A stretch of DNA of 64,000 nucleotides from Ruficoccus amylovorans (lineage in GTDB: Bacteria; Verrucomicrobiota; Verrucomicrobiia; Opitutales; Cerasicoccaceae). This document shows, piece by piece, positions 1 through 9,620 of this stretch. Location of the stretch: contig NZ_JACHVB010000020.1 in the NCBI RefSeq assembly GCF_014230085.1, forward strand, positions 248,001 through 312,000, read 5' to 3'. The notes beneath the pieces are model-generated. The model saw only the letters and a program-made list of their open reading frames with translations, was not told the DNA's origin and did not search any database. The translations under genes and the position numbers were made by a program. Numbering within the stretch: position 1 is the stretch's first letter; each line of letters begins with the position of its first letter.

Positions 1-2
1 TG

Positions 3-1001
3 CTGGCCAGCGCCCAGAGCGCGGAGGTGGACTTCACGATGGACGACATCGACCGGCTCTCGCGCAAGGTGCCGTGCCTGTGCAAAGTCGCCCCCAACAC
101 CCAGAAGTACCACATTGAGGACGTTCACCGTGCCGGGGGCATTATGCGCCTGCTCGGGGAACTCGACCGCGGCGGCCTCCTGCACCGCGACATCCCCACC
201 GTCCACTCGGCCAGCATCGGCCAGGCGATTGACTACTGGGACCTGCGCAGCAAGGCCACCGAGAGCGCGAAGAAATTCTACTCCGCCGCCCCCGGCCGCA
301 AACGCACCACGAGCGCCTTTTCACAGGAAGCCCGCTGGGAATCCCTCGACACGGATCCGGCAAACGGCTGCGTGCGCGACGTGGAGCACGCCTACTCCAA
401 GGACGGCGGGCTCGCCGTGCTCAAGGGCAACATAGCTCTCAACGGCTGCATCGTCAAAACCGCCGGGGTGGATGAATCCATTCTCAAGTTCACCGGGCGT
501 GCCCGCGTCTTTGAAAGCCAGGACGCCGCCGTCGAGTCTATCCTCACCGATCAGGTCGTGGCCGGTGATGTCGTCGTCATCCGCTACGAAGGTCCCAAGG
601 GCGGCCCCGGCATGCAGGAGATGCTTTACCCGACCAGCTATCTGAAGTCCAAGGGCCTCGGCAAGCAGTGCGCGCTCATCACCGACGGACGCTTCTCCGG
701 CGGCACGAGCGGACTCTCTATCGGCCACGCCAGCCCCGAAGCCGCCGCCGGTGGTGCCATCGGGCTGATTCGCGAAGGCGACACCATCGTGATCGACATC
801 CCGGCCCGCACGATCAACGTCGCCATCAGCGACGAGGAACTGGCCCAACGCCGCGCCGCCGAAGACGCCAAAGGCCCCGAAGGCTGGAAGCCCAAGCGCA
901 ACCGCGTCGTCAGCACCGCGCTGCAAGCCTACGCCCTCCTGACCACCAGCGCCGACCGCGGCGGTGTGCGCGACCTCAACCAGCCCGGCCTCTCCCGGTA
1001 G
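3..1001 (+). CDS. ilvD: Dihydroxy-acid dehydratase, C-terminal part
   Basis: This is the last 332 residues of IlvD, the [Fe-S] enzyme that dehydrates 2,3-dihydroxy-3-methylvalerate and 2,3-dihydroxyisovalerate in isoleucine and valine synthesis. The reading frame is open to the left edge, so the N-terminal half, with most cluster ligands, lies outside the window. The C-terminal signature [15 protein letters not shown] is intact at about 690-735; its serine is the proposed catalytic base in this family. It is followed by the usual [11 protein letters not shown] segment. The gene ends 36 bases before a large hairpin that may serve as its terminator. It converges with the flavoprotein gene on the other strand. 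The identification is firm. Confidence 0.95.
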   Translation: MASAQSAEVDFTMDDIDRLSRKVPCLCKVAPNTQKYHIEDVHRAGGIMRLLGELDRGGLLHRDIPTVHSASIGQAIDYWDLRSKATESAKKFYSAAPGRKRTTSAFSQEARWESLDTDPANGCVRDVEHAYSKDGGLAVLKGNIALNGCIVKTAGVDESILKFTGRARVFESQDAAVESILTDQVVAGDVVVIRYEGPKGGPGMQEMLYPTSYLKSKGLGKQCALITDGRFSGGTSGLSIGHASPEAAAGGAIGLIREGDTIVIDIPARTINVAISDEELAQRRAAEDAKGPEGWKPKRNRVVSTALQAYALLTTSADRGGVRDLNQPGLSR

Positions 1002-1037
1002 TCATACCGTTTTTTAAAGAGTAGTTATGAGGTTTAT

Positions 1038-1289
1038 GCGAGAGGGCGTTTTTTGGAAAAAACACCCTCTCGCGCTCTCCCCAAAAAACTTTTAAGACGG
1101 AACTTCGTTCCTTCAGAAGGACGGCAAGCCTCAAGGTCCTCGCATAAGTGCTTGGGGCAACTCTCTTTAGATGCTCTCTGGGATTGCTGCTTTCAGCACT
1201 GCTGAAAGCAGCAATCCCAGACGCGATGCGGTAGCATCGAAAGTGCAGACTTCGTCTGCCGCAGGGTTTGGGGGCGCGGAGCCCCCAAA
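1038..1289 (+). repeat. Composite hairpin repeat, element A, copy 1
   Basis: This fills the 320-base gap between ilvD and the convergent flavoprotein gene. In order it holds: a hairpin with GCGAGAGGG arms and T6/A6 inner stem (1038-1073); a less conserved linker; a 19-bp stem with 3-base loop (1179-1219); a small GATGC/GCATC hairpin; a GCAGAC-TTC-GTCTGC hairpin (1245-1259); and a GGGGGC/GCCCCC hairpin ending near 1289. Near-identical copies occur at 42545-42805 (complete), 38539-38648 (distal half) and 18110-18190 (proximal part). All share the same orientation relative to the upstream gene. No ORF in it looks real. Confidence 0.9.
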
Positions 1290-1321
1290 ATATCTAGCAA
1301 GGACTCTGGGAAGGGAGGGCA

Positions 1322-2737
1322 CTAATTGCCGGTGGGCTCGTCCATGTAGTGGCCTTCGATGAGGGCGTTGTAGGCCGCGTACTTGTAGAGTTCGTGGAGG
1401 GTCGGGGTATTATAGACCCGGCTGACGATGCGCCCGAGCGTGTCCTCGTTCTGTACGAGGTCCATGCCGTAGTGGATCAGCTCGGTGGCGATTTTCCCAA
1501 AAATGTGCACGCCGAGCACCTTGCGGGTCGGGCGGTCAACGACGAGCTTGAGCAGGCCTTCCTTGGCCCCGATGATGCGGCCCCGGGGCATGTCGCGGTA
1601 GCGTGCGCGTCCGATGCAGTAGTCGATTTTTTTCTTCTGGGCCTCGTCCTCGGTCATGCCATAGACGCTGACTTCGGGGATGGTGTAAATGCCGTAGGGG
1701 AACTGCTCGCTGATCTTTTCGTCGCCCCAGAAGTTGAACATGTGCGTCACGGCCACACGGCCCTGGTCCATGCTGGTGGAGGCCAGCGCGGGGAAGCCGA
1801 TCACGTCACCGGCGGCGTAAATGCTCGGCACCTTGGTGCTGTACTTCTCATCGACCACGATGTTCTGGCGGTTGTCAATCTCGACGCCGAGGGCTTCCAG
1901 CCCGAGGTTGTGCGAAGCGCCACTGCGCCCGGCGGCATAGAGGAACATGTCCGCCTCGATGGGAGCGCCGTTGGTCAGTTTGGCGTGGACGTTGGAGGTG
2001 TGCTCTTCGGGGAGGATTTCGACCTGCTCGATACGGCTGCCGAAGACGAACTCGATGCCTATCTTTTCCATGTCGGCCGTCAGTTCGCGGCAGATCTCGC
2101 GGTCGAGGAAGCCAAGGATTTCCTCGTGGCTGTTAACGAGCTTCACCTTCGTACCCATGACGGCGAAAATGGTCGCGTATTCACAACCAATGACACCGGC
2201 CCCAACGATGACGATGCTGCGGGGGATGCGGTTGATATTCAGGATGGTGTCCGAGTCGTGGACAAACTTGCCGTCAAAGGGGATGCCCGGAGGCTGGAAG
2301 GGATAGGAACCGGTCGCCACGAGGATAAACTCACCCTCGATCTCGGCGGCATCCTTGCCCTCAATCACCACTGTGTGCGGGTCCTTGACTGTAGCGGTGC
2401 CGATGTAGGTGTCGATGTTGTGCAGCTTGAAGTTGGCGGCTATGCCCTGTTCCTGCTGTTCGACGACCTGGTTCTTGCGGAAAAAGAAGTCGCGCACATT
2501 GGCGGCGCGTTCCAGCTCCTTGTCCACCCCGAAGAGACCCCGTTCGTTCAGGCCCGAGTAGTACAGCGCGGTTTCCTTGAGCGTTTTGGAAGGCAGCGTG
2601 CCGGTGTTGGTACCCGCGCCGCCCAGGTCGGCCCGCTTTTCGACGACCGCGACCTGCTTGCCATAGTAGGCGGCCTTGACCGCCGCTTTCTCCCCGGCCG
2701 GACCGGAGCCGATGATAATCAAATCGTATTTTTTCAT
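1322..2737 (-). CDS. sthA: Soluble pyridine nucleotide transhydrogenase-type flavoprotein
   Basis: This is a two-dinucleotide-binding flavoprotein of the pyridine nucleotide-disulfide oxidoreductase family, 471 residues. An N-terminal FAD motif (IIGSGPAGEKAA), a central NAD(P) motif (VIVGAGVIGCEYA), the AAGDVIG flavin motif and a C-terminal dimerisation domain are visible. The best family match is SthA/UdhA, which moves hydride between NADH and NADPH in the cytoplasm. At the site of the redox disulfide the sequence reads GGAGTNTGTLPSKT, so neither active-site cysteine is present. This excludes disulfide-reductase chemistry. The ATG at 2737 precedes MKKYDLIIIG; a TTG five codons upstream is the alternative. 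The gene is monocistronic and converges with ilvD. Confidence 0.85.
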   Translation of the reverse strand: MKKYDLIIIGSGPAGEKAAVKAAYYGKQVAVVEKRADLGGAGTNTGTLPSKTLKETALYYSGLNERGLFGVDKELERAANVRDFFFRKNQVVEQQEQGIAANFKLHNIDTYIGTATVKDPHTVVIEGKDAAEIEGEFILVATGSYPFQPPGIPFDGKFVHDSDTILNINRIPRSIVIVGAGVIGCEYATIFAVMGTKVKLVNSHEEILGFLDREICRELTADMEKIGIEFVFGSRIEQVEILPEEHTSNVHAKLTNGAPIEADMFLYAAGRSGASHNLGLEALGVEIDNRQNIVVDEKYSTKVPSIYAAGDVIGFPALASTSMDQGRVAVTHMFNFWGDEKISEQFPYGIYTIPEVSVYGMTEDEAQKKKIDYCIGRARYRDMPRGRIIGAKEGLLKLVVDRPTRKVLGVHIFGKIATELIHYGMDLVQNEDTLGRIVSRVYNTPTLHELYKYAAYNALIEGHYMDEPTGN

Positions 2738-2888
2738 GAGAGAAGTAATCAAAGGGAAAGAAGTGAACGTGACCGATACACTTGCCTAATCTCAGGCTCG
2801 CTTGCAACCCTTTAAGCTTACGGCGGAGCAATCCCCGGAAAGCCTCATGGTCAAAAAACGAAATCAAGAAATCGCGGTGGCAAAGGCG

Positions 2889-3083
2889 CTACCCACGGGT
2901 AAACATCAGGCGAATTTCCGAAGCTGACGGTCGGGGACGCTCAACAAAACAAGCGTCAACGGCCTGATTGATATTCGCATGCAGTTCGCGCAGGTCGGCT
3001 CCGTTCGCCTGGATGAACTCGGTCAGGCAGACGGCTTCGTAGCCGCCGCTTTCCTGAGCCATAACTTCAAATATCAATCCCAT
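2889..3083 (-). CDS. HicB-like small protein (orphan antitoxin-like)
   Basis: This is a 64-residue protein starting at an ATG with a good GAGAGG site seven bases upstream; a GTG six codons further up is the alternative. The pattern of IFEV, then GGYEAVCL, a LRELHANINQAVDACF helix and a terminal IRLMFTRG strand fits the short HicB-like fold (beta-beta-beta-alpha-beta) of antitoxin-type proteins. The usual acidic tail (EVL...) is missing because a TAG follows directly. No HicA-type toxin ORF was found next to it, so a toxin-antitoxin function is not supported. It is divergent from the VTT protein gene. The family assignment is tentative. Confidence 0.5.
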   Translation of the reverse strand: MGLIFEVMAQESGGYEAVCLTEFIQANGADLRELHANINQAVDACFVERPRPSASEIRLMFTRG

Positions 3084-3311
3084 ACACCCTCTCTTAACCA
3101 CCAGTACCGGGCAAACCCACCGTTATACGTCCTTTGCCGTGAAGAGCCGACAGCCTGCCAGATTTTGGTAAAAAAAGCCAGCCTGAAAAAATGTCTCACC
3201 TTGGGAGTTGGTAAAAAGCCCCGTCTATTTCAGATCTTTCCGTTCTGTAATTTTTATGGGAAAAGTGTTTGGCTTAATTCCCGCAACTCTATAACAGCTA
3301 AAAACTTGCCG

Positions 3312-4025
3312 ATGAGTTCGCACGAACGCCCGCCAAAACCAACCATCATCACCGTCCTGCGGTTGCTAATCGGGATCGGTGTCATTCTGGCTGTTGTGCT
3401 GGCCGGAAAGGAGCTCGCCCCGCATTTACCCGTAGCTGAGAAGTGGATCGAAGAGCAGGGCATGCTGGCACCGGTCTATTATATTCTGCTGTTGAGTGTG
3501 CTCACGTTCTTGTGTGTTCCGCTGGACCTGATGCTAATTGCCGCCGGCATGATGTTTTCGCTCGGAAAGGGATTTTTATACATCGTCACCGGGCTGTATC
3601 TCAGTCAGAGCCTGATCTTCTGGGTGTCGCGGCTGTTTCTGCACAAGCACGTCCAGCGCCTGGTAGCCCGCAAGCCCAAGCTGCGCAAGCTCAACGCCGT
3701 ACTCGACCAGCAAGGAATCAAGCTGCTGGTGCTGATCCGCCTGGCACCGATCCCGGCCTCCCCTGTCAGTTATCTGATGGGGGCGAGCCCGATGAGTTTC
3801 CGGCACTTCAGCATTGCCAATCTGGGACTGCTTCCGATGGCCTTTGTCTCGCAATACCTGGGCTACGCGGCCATCCATGCCACCCGCACGACATATTCTC
3901 CCCACCACGTTTTCAATCTCCACGATGCCGTTACCTACGGCGGATTGCTTATCGCCGTCGCCGTCGTTGGCTTCATCGGCCACCTCGCTCATAAAACTCT
4001 TAATGATGTTGAAGAGAATGCTTAA
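3312..4025 (+). CDS. VTT-domain (TVP38/TMEM64, DedA-like) membrane protein
   Basis: This is an integral membrane protein of 237 residues with a VTT/SNARE-associated domain. There is an N-terminal transmembrane helix (about residues 12-34), then several hydrophobic segments. The family's hallmark re-entrant segment appears as RLAPIPASPVSYLMGAS, followed by FRHFSIANLGLLPMAF. Relatives take part in lipid scrambling or envelope homeostasis, but the substrate of this branch is unknown. The ATG at 3312 was chosen because the frame upstream of it is not protein-like and overlaps the promoter region of the divergent gene. The solute-binding protein gene follows at a distance of 66 bases. Confidence 0.8.
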   Translation: MSSHERPPKPTIITVLRLLIGIGVILAVVLAGKELAPHLPVAEKWIEEQGMLAPVYYILLLSVLTFLCVPLDLMLIAAGMMFSLGKGFLYIVTGLYLSQSLIFWVSRLFLHKHVQRLVARKPKLRKLNAVLDQQGIKLLVLIRLAPIPASPVSYLMGASPMSFRHFSIANLGLLPMAFVSQYLGYAAIHATRTTYSPHHVFNLHDAVTYGGLLIAVAVVGFIGHLAHKTLNDVEENA

Positions 4026-4091
4026 ATAGCATTCACTAAATAATACTTTCCATAAAGCCTTCTTATGGAAATATTCCGTCACTCCCTCCAG

Positions 4092-5060
4092 ATGAACCGA
4101 ATATTTGCCCTGATATTCGGCTTGGTGGCTGTTATGCTATCGAGTTGCAGCCGACCGGACATGCCAGTCGTCAAGCTGGCTATCAATCATTGGCCCGGAT
4201 ACGAGTTCCTGTTTCTGGCGAAGGAAAAACACTATTTCGAGAAAGAGGGTGTCCGGGTGCAACTGGTGGAGTTTACTTCGCTGCCGGATGTACTGGAGGC
4301 GTATCAGTCCGGCGATGTGGATGGGATGGCTTGCACACTGGTCGAGACCCTGGCTGCGGCCGGGCAGGCCAGACGGCAGCCGCAGATTTTTCTGGTGACC
4401 GATTATTCAAACGGGGGCGATGTCATTCTGGCCCGAAACGAGATCCGCATTCCGGACGGACTTTCCGGGCTGGCCGTTGCCTGTGAGAGCAACCATCTCG
4501 GAGGCTATATGCTCTATCGAGCCTTGCAGAAATACAATCGCACCCTGGCTGACGTGAAGCTTGTCAATCTCGACCAGACCGAGATGGAAAAAGCCTTCCG
4601 CAAAGGCGAGGTCGATGCGGTGGTTGCCTATCCCCCTGTCTCGACCAGCCTCCTGCGCGACGGACAGGCGCAAGTCATCTTTTCCAGCGCGAATATACCT
4701 GGTGAAGTACTCGACGTGCTCGTGGCCGATAAATCTCTCATTGATGGCAAGCCGGACGCGGTCAGGGCCATCATTCGCGCCTGGGGCCGGGCCCACAAGT
4801 TCCATACGCGTAACCGCGAAGATTCCCACCAGATCATGGGACGTCACATGGGGCTGATGCCAGAGGAGTTTGCCCAGATATTGGACAAACTGAAGCTCAT
4901 TGCTCCCGACGAGCAAGTCCCTTACTTCGAGCCTGAGAACGGACGCTTACTTGAAATCGCTCGCAACACTCACGGCATTCTGCGGCAGATGGGATCATTG
5001 AGCGGAGACTTGGATATTTCAGTCCTGATCGCTCCCGCCTCCCTTCATCCAACCCCATGA
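4092..5060 (+). CDS. NMT1/THI5-like solute-binding lipoprotein
   Basis: This is a periplasmic solute-binding protein, 322 residues, with a lipoprotein signal (LSSC lipobox at about residues 16-19). The family signature is LAINHWPGYEFLFLAKEKHYFEKEG, a form typical of NMT1/THI5-like binding proteins for thiamine precursors, nitrate, sulfonates and related ligands; the ligand cannot be read from the sequence. An in-frame ATG at 4065 is an alternative start, but the one used places the signal peptide at the N-terminus. No permease or ATPase gene is near. Instead the stop codon overlaps the start of the hybrid kinase gene (ATGA), so the protein probably feeds ligand information to that kinase rather than to a transporter. 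Confidence 0.85.
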   Translation: MNRIFALIFGLVAVMLSSCSRPDMPVVKLAINHWPGYEFLFLAKEKHYFEKEGVRVQLVEFTSLPDVLEAYQSGDVDGMACTLVETLAAAGQARRQPQIFLVTDYSNGGDVILARNEIRIPDGLSGLAVACESNHLGGYMLYRALQKYNRTLADVKLVNLDQTEMEKAFRKGEVDAVVAYPPVSTSLLRDGQAQVIFSSANIPGEVLDVLVADKSLIDGKPDAVRAIIRAWGRAHKFHTRNREDSHQIMGRHMGLMPEEFAQILDKLKLIAPDEQVPYFEPENGRLLEIARNTHGILRQMGSLSGDLDISVLIAPASLHPTP

Positions 5061-8000
5061 AGTCAAAGTCCTCCAGCCGTCCCCGGGGCCTGACGCTCTG
5101 GTCGAAGCTCCTCATACCGCTCGTGTTGATCGGTGTCATCGGGGGCCTCATTGGCATCGCCTGGAACAAGCTTTTCATCCGCGAACACCTCGGGGAAGGT
5201 ACTGCCTATCAGGCGTCAGTCATGGCCTCCGCCGTCCGGCAGAATTTTTATCTGGAGAGCAGCGCAGAGAAACGGATTCGCGCGGTCAACCGCTTTGCCG
5301 CCGAAGATGGTGTGGACCGTATTGTCGTCGTTGCCGGGAGCCCGGCAGTCATCGTCGCTTCCTCCGAACTCTCACTGATCGGCAAGTCCATTAACGAACT
5401 GGAACCCCAGGCTGTGGATATCCTCAGGAAAACCATGAACTCGGGACTGGGCCAGCAGAGCCACCCCGAGGAGGAACGGCGTTGGGGCTTCACCGAGGCC
5501 TTTGCCACCTCCCTGCCCGGTCGCGATGAACTGGTGCCAGCCGCCGTCCTCGTGGATATCGACTCGATGGCGATCAAGGCGCAGCTTGTCGCCCTAACCA
5601 GCAAGATGATTCTCCTGTGGTACGGCGCGATGACGCTGGTCATTGTGCTGACCTTCATCGCGGTGGACCTGATCGTCCTGCGCCCGACCAAGCAGATCAC
5701 TGAAGCCATCGACCGGCAGGCCGAAGGGGACAGCCATGCCAAGGCTCCCGTACTCGCCAACGATGAAATCGGCGAAATGGCCCGTCGGCTCAACCGTATG
5801 CTTGAAAGCCTCTACGAGGCCCAGCATCTCACGCGCCGCCTTTCCATGGTTGCCGCGCGCACCATTAACGGCGTAGCCATCACGGACGCCGAAGGACGGA
5901 TCGAATGGGTCAACGAAGGTTTTACCCGGATCACCGGCTACACCTTGCATGAGTGTCGAGGCCGCAAGCCGGGCGACTTCCTCCAGGGCAAGGATACCGA
6001 CCCGGTGGCAGTCGATCTCATGCGCACAGGCATCCGCAGCCAAAGCGGTTTCAATGTAGAGATTCTCAACTACAACAAGAACGGCACCCCCTACTGGGTC
6101 AGCATCGAGACCCAGCCCATCCACGACGATCAGGGGCGGCTCTCGGGCTTTATGGCCATCGAGGCAGACATCACCGAGCGGGTCGAGTCCGACAAGGCGA
6201 TCAAGGAAAACCAGGAGCGCTGGGACCTCGCGCTTGAGGGTAGCCGGGACGGAGTCTGGGACTGGAACCTCCAGACCAACGAAGTCTTTTTCTCCGCCAA
6301 CTGGGCGCGTATGTTCGGCTACGACCGGGAAGACATTTCCAATCGCTTCGAGGAACTGACGAGCCGTATTCATCCCGACGACCTCCCCCGCACCATGAAT
6401 GAGGTGCGCCGTCACTTTGCCCGCGAGACCCGGATCTACGAGTGCACCTACCGCATGGTTCGCAAGGACAAATCTGTCTGCTGGGTGCTCGACCGCGGCA
6501 AGGCTGTCTTTGACGCCAACGGGCGGCCCTACCGGATGATCGGCACCCACACCGACATCACCCAGCAGATGGAGCGCGAGGAGGAACTGCGCAAGGCCAA
6601 GAACAAGGCCGAGGAGCTTAACGCCAAGCTCAAGGAAGTCGTCAAGACCGCCTGGGATTCCACCCTCGAAGCCAAGCGGGCCAACCAGGCGAAAAGCGCC
6701 TTTCTGGCGACCATGAGCCACGAAATCCGCACCCCGATGAACGGCGTGATCGGCATGACCGGGCTTTTACTGGACACCCCGCTCAATCCCGAGCAGCGCG
6801 ACTACGTAAAAACCATCCAGGGCAGCGGCGAAGCCCTCCTGACGATCATCAACGACATCCTCGACTACTCCAAGATCGAAGCCGGCCGGATCGAGTTGGA
6901 AAAGCTCCCCTTCAGCATTGCGGACTGCATTTCCGAAACCCTCAACCTGCTTGCCCCAAAGGCGGACCGAAAAGGGCTCGAACTGACTTATTCCATCTCC
7001 GAGAATGTCCCGCACATCCTGATCGGTGACGCCACCCGGCTCAAACAGGTCTTGGTCAACCTGCTGGGTAACGCGGTCAAGTTTACCGAGCAAGGCCGCG
7101 TGGTCGTCAGTGTCGAAAGCGAACACCTTGGCAATCACCTGCACCAGATCCGTTTCACCATCCGCGACACCGGCATCGGCATCCCCAGGGACCGCATGGA
7201 CCGGCTCTTTGATTCCTTCTCGCAGGTGGACGCCTCTACCAGCCGCCGCTACGGTGGCAGCGGCCTGGGACTGGCCATTTCCAAGCGGCTGGTCCGGCTC
7301 ATGGGCGGTGATATTTCCGTCCTCAGCGAGGAAGGACAAGGCTCGACCTTCAGCTTCCATGTCCAGTTCCCGGCCAAGCCCAATCAGGGCACCATCAGCG
7401 CCGGGGACGCATCCAGCCCGCTTCAGGAAAAGCGTATCCTCATCGTGGTGGCCGATCCCATCGAGCGTGGTGTCATCAGCCGGGCAGCTGAGTCCTGGGG
7501 AATGAGCGCGATGAGTGTGGACTCCACCCAGGCCGCCTTTAACCTGTTGGAGAACCGCCAGCCGGTGGACATTATTCTGTTGGATTCGGACATCTCCCAG
7601 CTCAACAGCCCGGATATTGGACGAAAAATTCGCGCACTCCCTGGCCTTGGAGAAATACCCATAACACTCATTTGCTCGACCGTCTGCAATGGCTGCGCGG
7701 ATGTCTTTCAGGCCGTCCTGAGCAAGCCGGTCAATATGCCGCTGCTGCGCACGCACCTGGAGCGTATCATCAGGTCGAGTCCGGCCTCACCGCCACCGGC
7801 ACAATCCGCCCCTCCGCAAATAACGCTGGATTACGATACCGGGGTGCGCCAGCCCCTGCGAATCCTGCTGGCCGAAGATAACCTCGTAAATCAGAAAGTC
7901 GCCAGCCTGATCCTCAACCGCTTCGGCTACACCGTCGATATCGCAAACAACGGCAAAGAAGCCGTCGAAGCCGTTGCGCATACCCCGTACGAGGTGGTCC

Positions 8001-8227
8001 TGATGGACGTCCAAATGCCCGAGGTGGACGGCTATGAAGCCACTCGCCGCATCCGCCAGCAACAAAGTGCACGCCGCCCCTACATCATCGCCCTGACGGC
8101 CGGAGCCATGCAAGGCGACCGCGAGGCCGCGATCGAGGCGGGCATGGACGATTATCTGAGCAAACCGGTCAAGCAAAAGTCTCTGCTGGAGGCCTTGAGC
8201 CGTGCCTACCAGGCCATCCATACCTGA
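5057..8227 (+). CDS. Membrane hybrid sensor histidine kinase (HAMP-PAS-PAS-HK-REC-REC)
   Basis: This is a 1056-residue hybrid kinase. Transmembrane helices at about 15-36 and 184-208 bracket a periplasmic sensor domain of roughly 145 residues. A HAMP domain (209-262) and two PAS/PAC domains (about 265-378 and 386-508) follow. The HisKA motif [11 protein letters not shown] carries the phospho-acceptor His555. The ATPase domain has the N box (NLLGNAVKF), DTGIGIP and GGSGLGLAI. Two receiver domains complete it: a divergent one (about 785-905, Asp843) and a canonical one (about 930-1050) with LLAEDN, Asp984 in LMDVQMP, and the SKPVK lysine. There is no output domain, so a separate phosphotransfer partner or response regulator is expected. 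It is translationally coupled to the binding protein upstream. Confidence 0.93.
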   Translation: MKSKSSSRPRGLTLWSKLLIPLVLIGVIGGLIGIAWNKLFIREHLGEGTAYQASVMASAVRQNFYLESSAEKRIRAVNRFAAEDGVDRIVVVAGSPAVIVASSELSLIGKSINELEPQAVDILRKTMNSGLGQQSHPEEERRWGFTEAFATSLPGRDELVPAAVLVDIDSMAIKAQLVALTSKMILLWYGAMTLVIVLTFIAVDLIVLRPTKQITEAIDRQAEGDSHAKAPVLANDEIGEMARRLNRMLESLYEAQHLTRRLSMVAARTINGVAITDAEGRIEWVNEGFTRITGYTLHECRGRKPGDFLQGKDTDPVAVDLMRTGIRSQSGFNVEILNYNKNGTPYWVSIETQPIHDDQGRLSGFMAIEADITERVESDKAIKENQERWDLALEGSRDGVWDWNLQTNEVFFSANWARMFGYDREDISNRFEELTSRIHPDDLPRTMNEVRRHFARETRIYECTYRMVRKDKSVCWVLDRGKAVFDANGRPYRMIGTHTDITQQMEREEELRKAKNKAEELNAKLKEVVKTAWDSTLEAKRANQAKSAFLATMSHEIRTPMNGVIGMTGLLLDTPLNPEQRDYVKTIQGSGEALLTIINDILDYSKIEAGRIELEKLPFSIADCISETLNLLAPKADRKGLELTYSISENVPHILIGDATRLKQVLVNLLGNAVKFTEQGRVVVSVESEHLGNHLHQIRFTIRDTGIGIPRDRMDRLFDSFSQVDASTSRRYGGSGLGLAISKRLVRLMGGDISVLSEEGQGSTFSFHVQFPAKPNQGTISAGDASSPLQEKRILIVVADPIERGVISRAAESWGMSAMSVDSTQAAFNLLENRQPVDIILLDSDISQLNSPDIGRKIRALPGLGEIPITLICSTVCNGCADVFQAVLSKPVNMPLLRTHLERIIRSSPASPPPAQSAPPQITLDYDTGVRQPLRILLAEDNLVNQKVASLILNRFGYTVDIANNGKEAVEAVAHTPYEVVLMDVQMPEVDGYEATRRIRQQQSARRPYIIALTAGAMQGDREAAIEAGMDDYLSKPVKQKSLLEALSRAYQAIHT

Positions 8228-8364
8228 TGCATCTCTCACAGGATCAAAATCGGTGCAGCGGTCGATGATGAGTGGCATTTCAGAGCGTGATAAGGCGGAG
8301 GTGTTTTTATTTTTTTCTCCGCTTACGGGTTGCGCAAAAGGAAGGCATTCCCCAATCTCGCGGC

Positions 8365-9357
8365 ATGAAAGTACTTGTTGTGGGGGGAGCCGGTTATATT
8401 GGCAGCCATTGCGTGCGGCAACTCGTTGCCGCCGGGCATCAGCCGGTCGTTCTGGACAATCTGGTCTTTGGCCACCGTGCCGCGGTCGCCGGGAATATTC
8501 CGTTCTACACGGACAACCTCGGCGACAAGGAAGCCGTTCGGGCCATCCTCAAAAAGGAAGGCATCGAACTGGTCATGCACTTCGCCGCCTACGCCTACGT
8601 GGGCGAGTCGGTGGACAAGCCGCTCAAGTACTACGATAACAACCTCGTGGCCACCCTGCGGCTGCTCGAAACCATGCTGGAGGAGAACGTGAAAAAGTTC
8701 GTCTTCTCCTCGACCTGCGCCACCTACGGCGTCCCTGCCGGACTGCCCATTGTCGAGACGATGCCTCAGGCTCCGATCAACCCCTACGGCCAGACCAAGC
8801 TCGACGTGGAAAATGCCCTCAAGGCCCTCGCTCACGCGCACGGGTTGAGCTTCGCGGCCTTCCGCTACTTTAACGCCGCGGGCGCGGCGACTGATGGCTC
8901 CATCGGCGAGGACCACAACCCGGAGACGCACCTCATCCCGCTCATCATCGACGCGGCTCTGGGTAAGCGCGAAAGCATCAAAATTTTCGGTACCGACTAC
9001 GATACGCCCGACGGCACCTGCCTGCGTGATTACGTCCACGTGGATGACCTTTCGCGCGCCCATATCGCCGTCTTTGACAAACTCGGCCACCCCGGCACCG
9101 GCCTTTTCTACAACCTCGGCACCGGCACGCCCTACAGCGTGCGCGAAGTCATAGACGCGGTGGAAAAAGTCTCCGGCAAAAAGGTCAAGGTGGTCGAGGA
9201 TGTGCGCCGTCCCGGCGACCCGCCCGCGCTCTACGCTGACTCAAGCAAGGCCAAGACCGAACTGGGCTGGAAGGTCGAGTTCGACAGTGTGGAGAAGATT
9301 GTCGAAACCGCCTGGAACTGGCACTCGACCCATCCCAACGGCTTCGCCGACCGCTGA
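8365..9357 (+). CDS. galE: UDP-glucose 4-epimerase
   Basis: This is an NAD-dependent epimerase of the extended short-chain dehydrogenase family, 330 residues, the normal GalE length. It interconverts UDP-glucose and UDP-galactose for envelope and exopolysaccharide precursors. The NAD motif GGAGYIGS is at residues 7-14, the serine of FSSTCATYG near 116, and the catalytic pair Tyr141/Lys145 in NPYGQTK. The C-terminal GWKVEFDSVEKIV region is typical of the family. The ATG at 8365 puts the Rossmann strand at the very N-terminus; the open frame extends upstream but is not protein-like. A sugar aminotransferase gene converges on it from the other strand. Confidence 0.95.
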   Translation: MKVLVVGGAGYIGSHCVRQLVAAGHQPVVLDNLVFGHRAAVAGNIPFYTDNLGDKEAVRAILKKEGIELVMHFAAYAYVGESVDKPLKYYDNNLVATLRLLETMLEENVKKFVFSSTCATYGVPAGLPIVETMPQAPINPYGQTKLDVENALKALAHAHGLSFAAFRYFNAAGAATDGSIGEDHNPETHLIPLIIDAALGKRESIKIFGTDYDTPDGTCLRDYVHVDDLSRAHIAVFDKLGHPGTGLFYNLGTGTPYSVREVIDAVEKVSGKKVKVVEDVRRPGDPPALYADSSKAKTELGWKVEFDSVEKIVETAWNWHSTHPNGFADR

Positions 9358-9440
9358 CCGGGCTACTCCCGGTAGCGCTCCGGCTGGAGCAGCATACAGG
9401 GGCATTGCCCTCTGCGGATCCAGAACGGCTCCGCTCCCCG
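9358..9440. repeat. Cluster of short palindromes 3' of galE
   Basis: Immediately after the galE stop come several small hairpins: CCGGG/CCCGG, GCTCC-GGCT-GGAGC and AGGGGC-ATT-GCCCT. They belong to the three- or four-base-loop palindrome group seen at other 3' gene ends in this window. The rest of the gap to the aminotransferase (9441-9620) shows nothing recognisable. Confidence 0.6.
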
Positions 9441-9620
9441 ACAGCGTCCCTGACCCAGCAGGAGTCCAGAGCGTGTCGTTCGTCGCTGCCGCCTTCGGAA
9501 CGGGATGTCTGCCTTTAGATCGTTTTTTTTATAACCACGCAGCGTCTTTCATCAGCCCAAGTCCAGAGCCTCATTTAAGAGCCCCGACAAGGCAGCCCAC
9601 ACCCAGGAAACGTCACGTGT

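Noticed and set aside
1349-2815. 488-codon plus-strand open frame antisense to the flavoprotein gene
   Set aside because: No recognisable domain; the opposite frame has FAD and NAD motifs in order.
2700-2888. HicA-type toxin partner of the HicB-like gene
   Set aside because: The frames after the HicB-like stop (LISFFDHEAFRGLLRRKLKG...) lack the HicA G-S-H motif and run into the flavoprotein start region.
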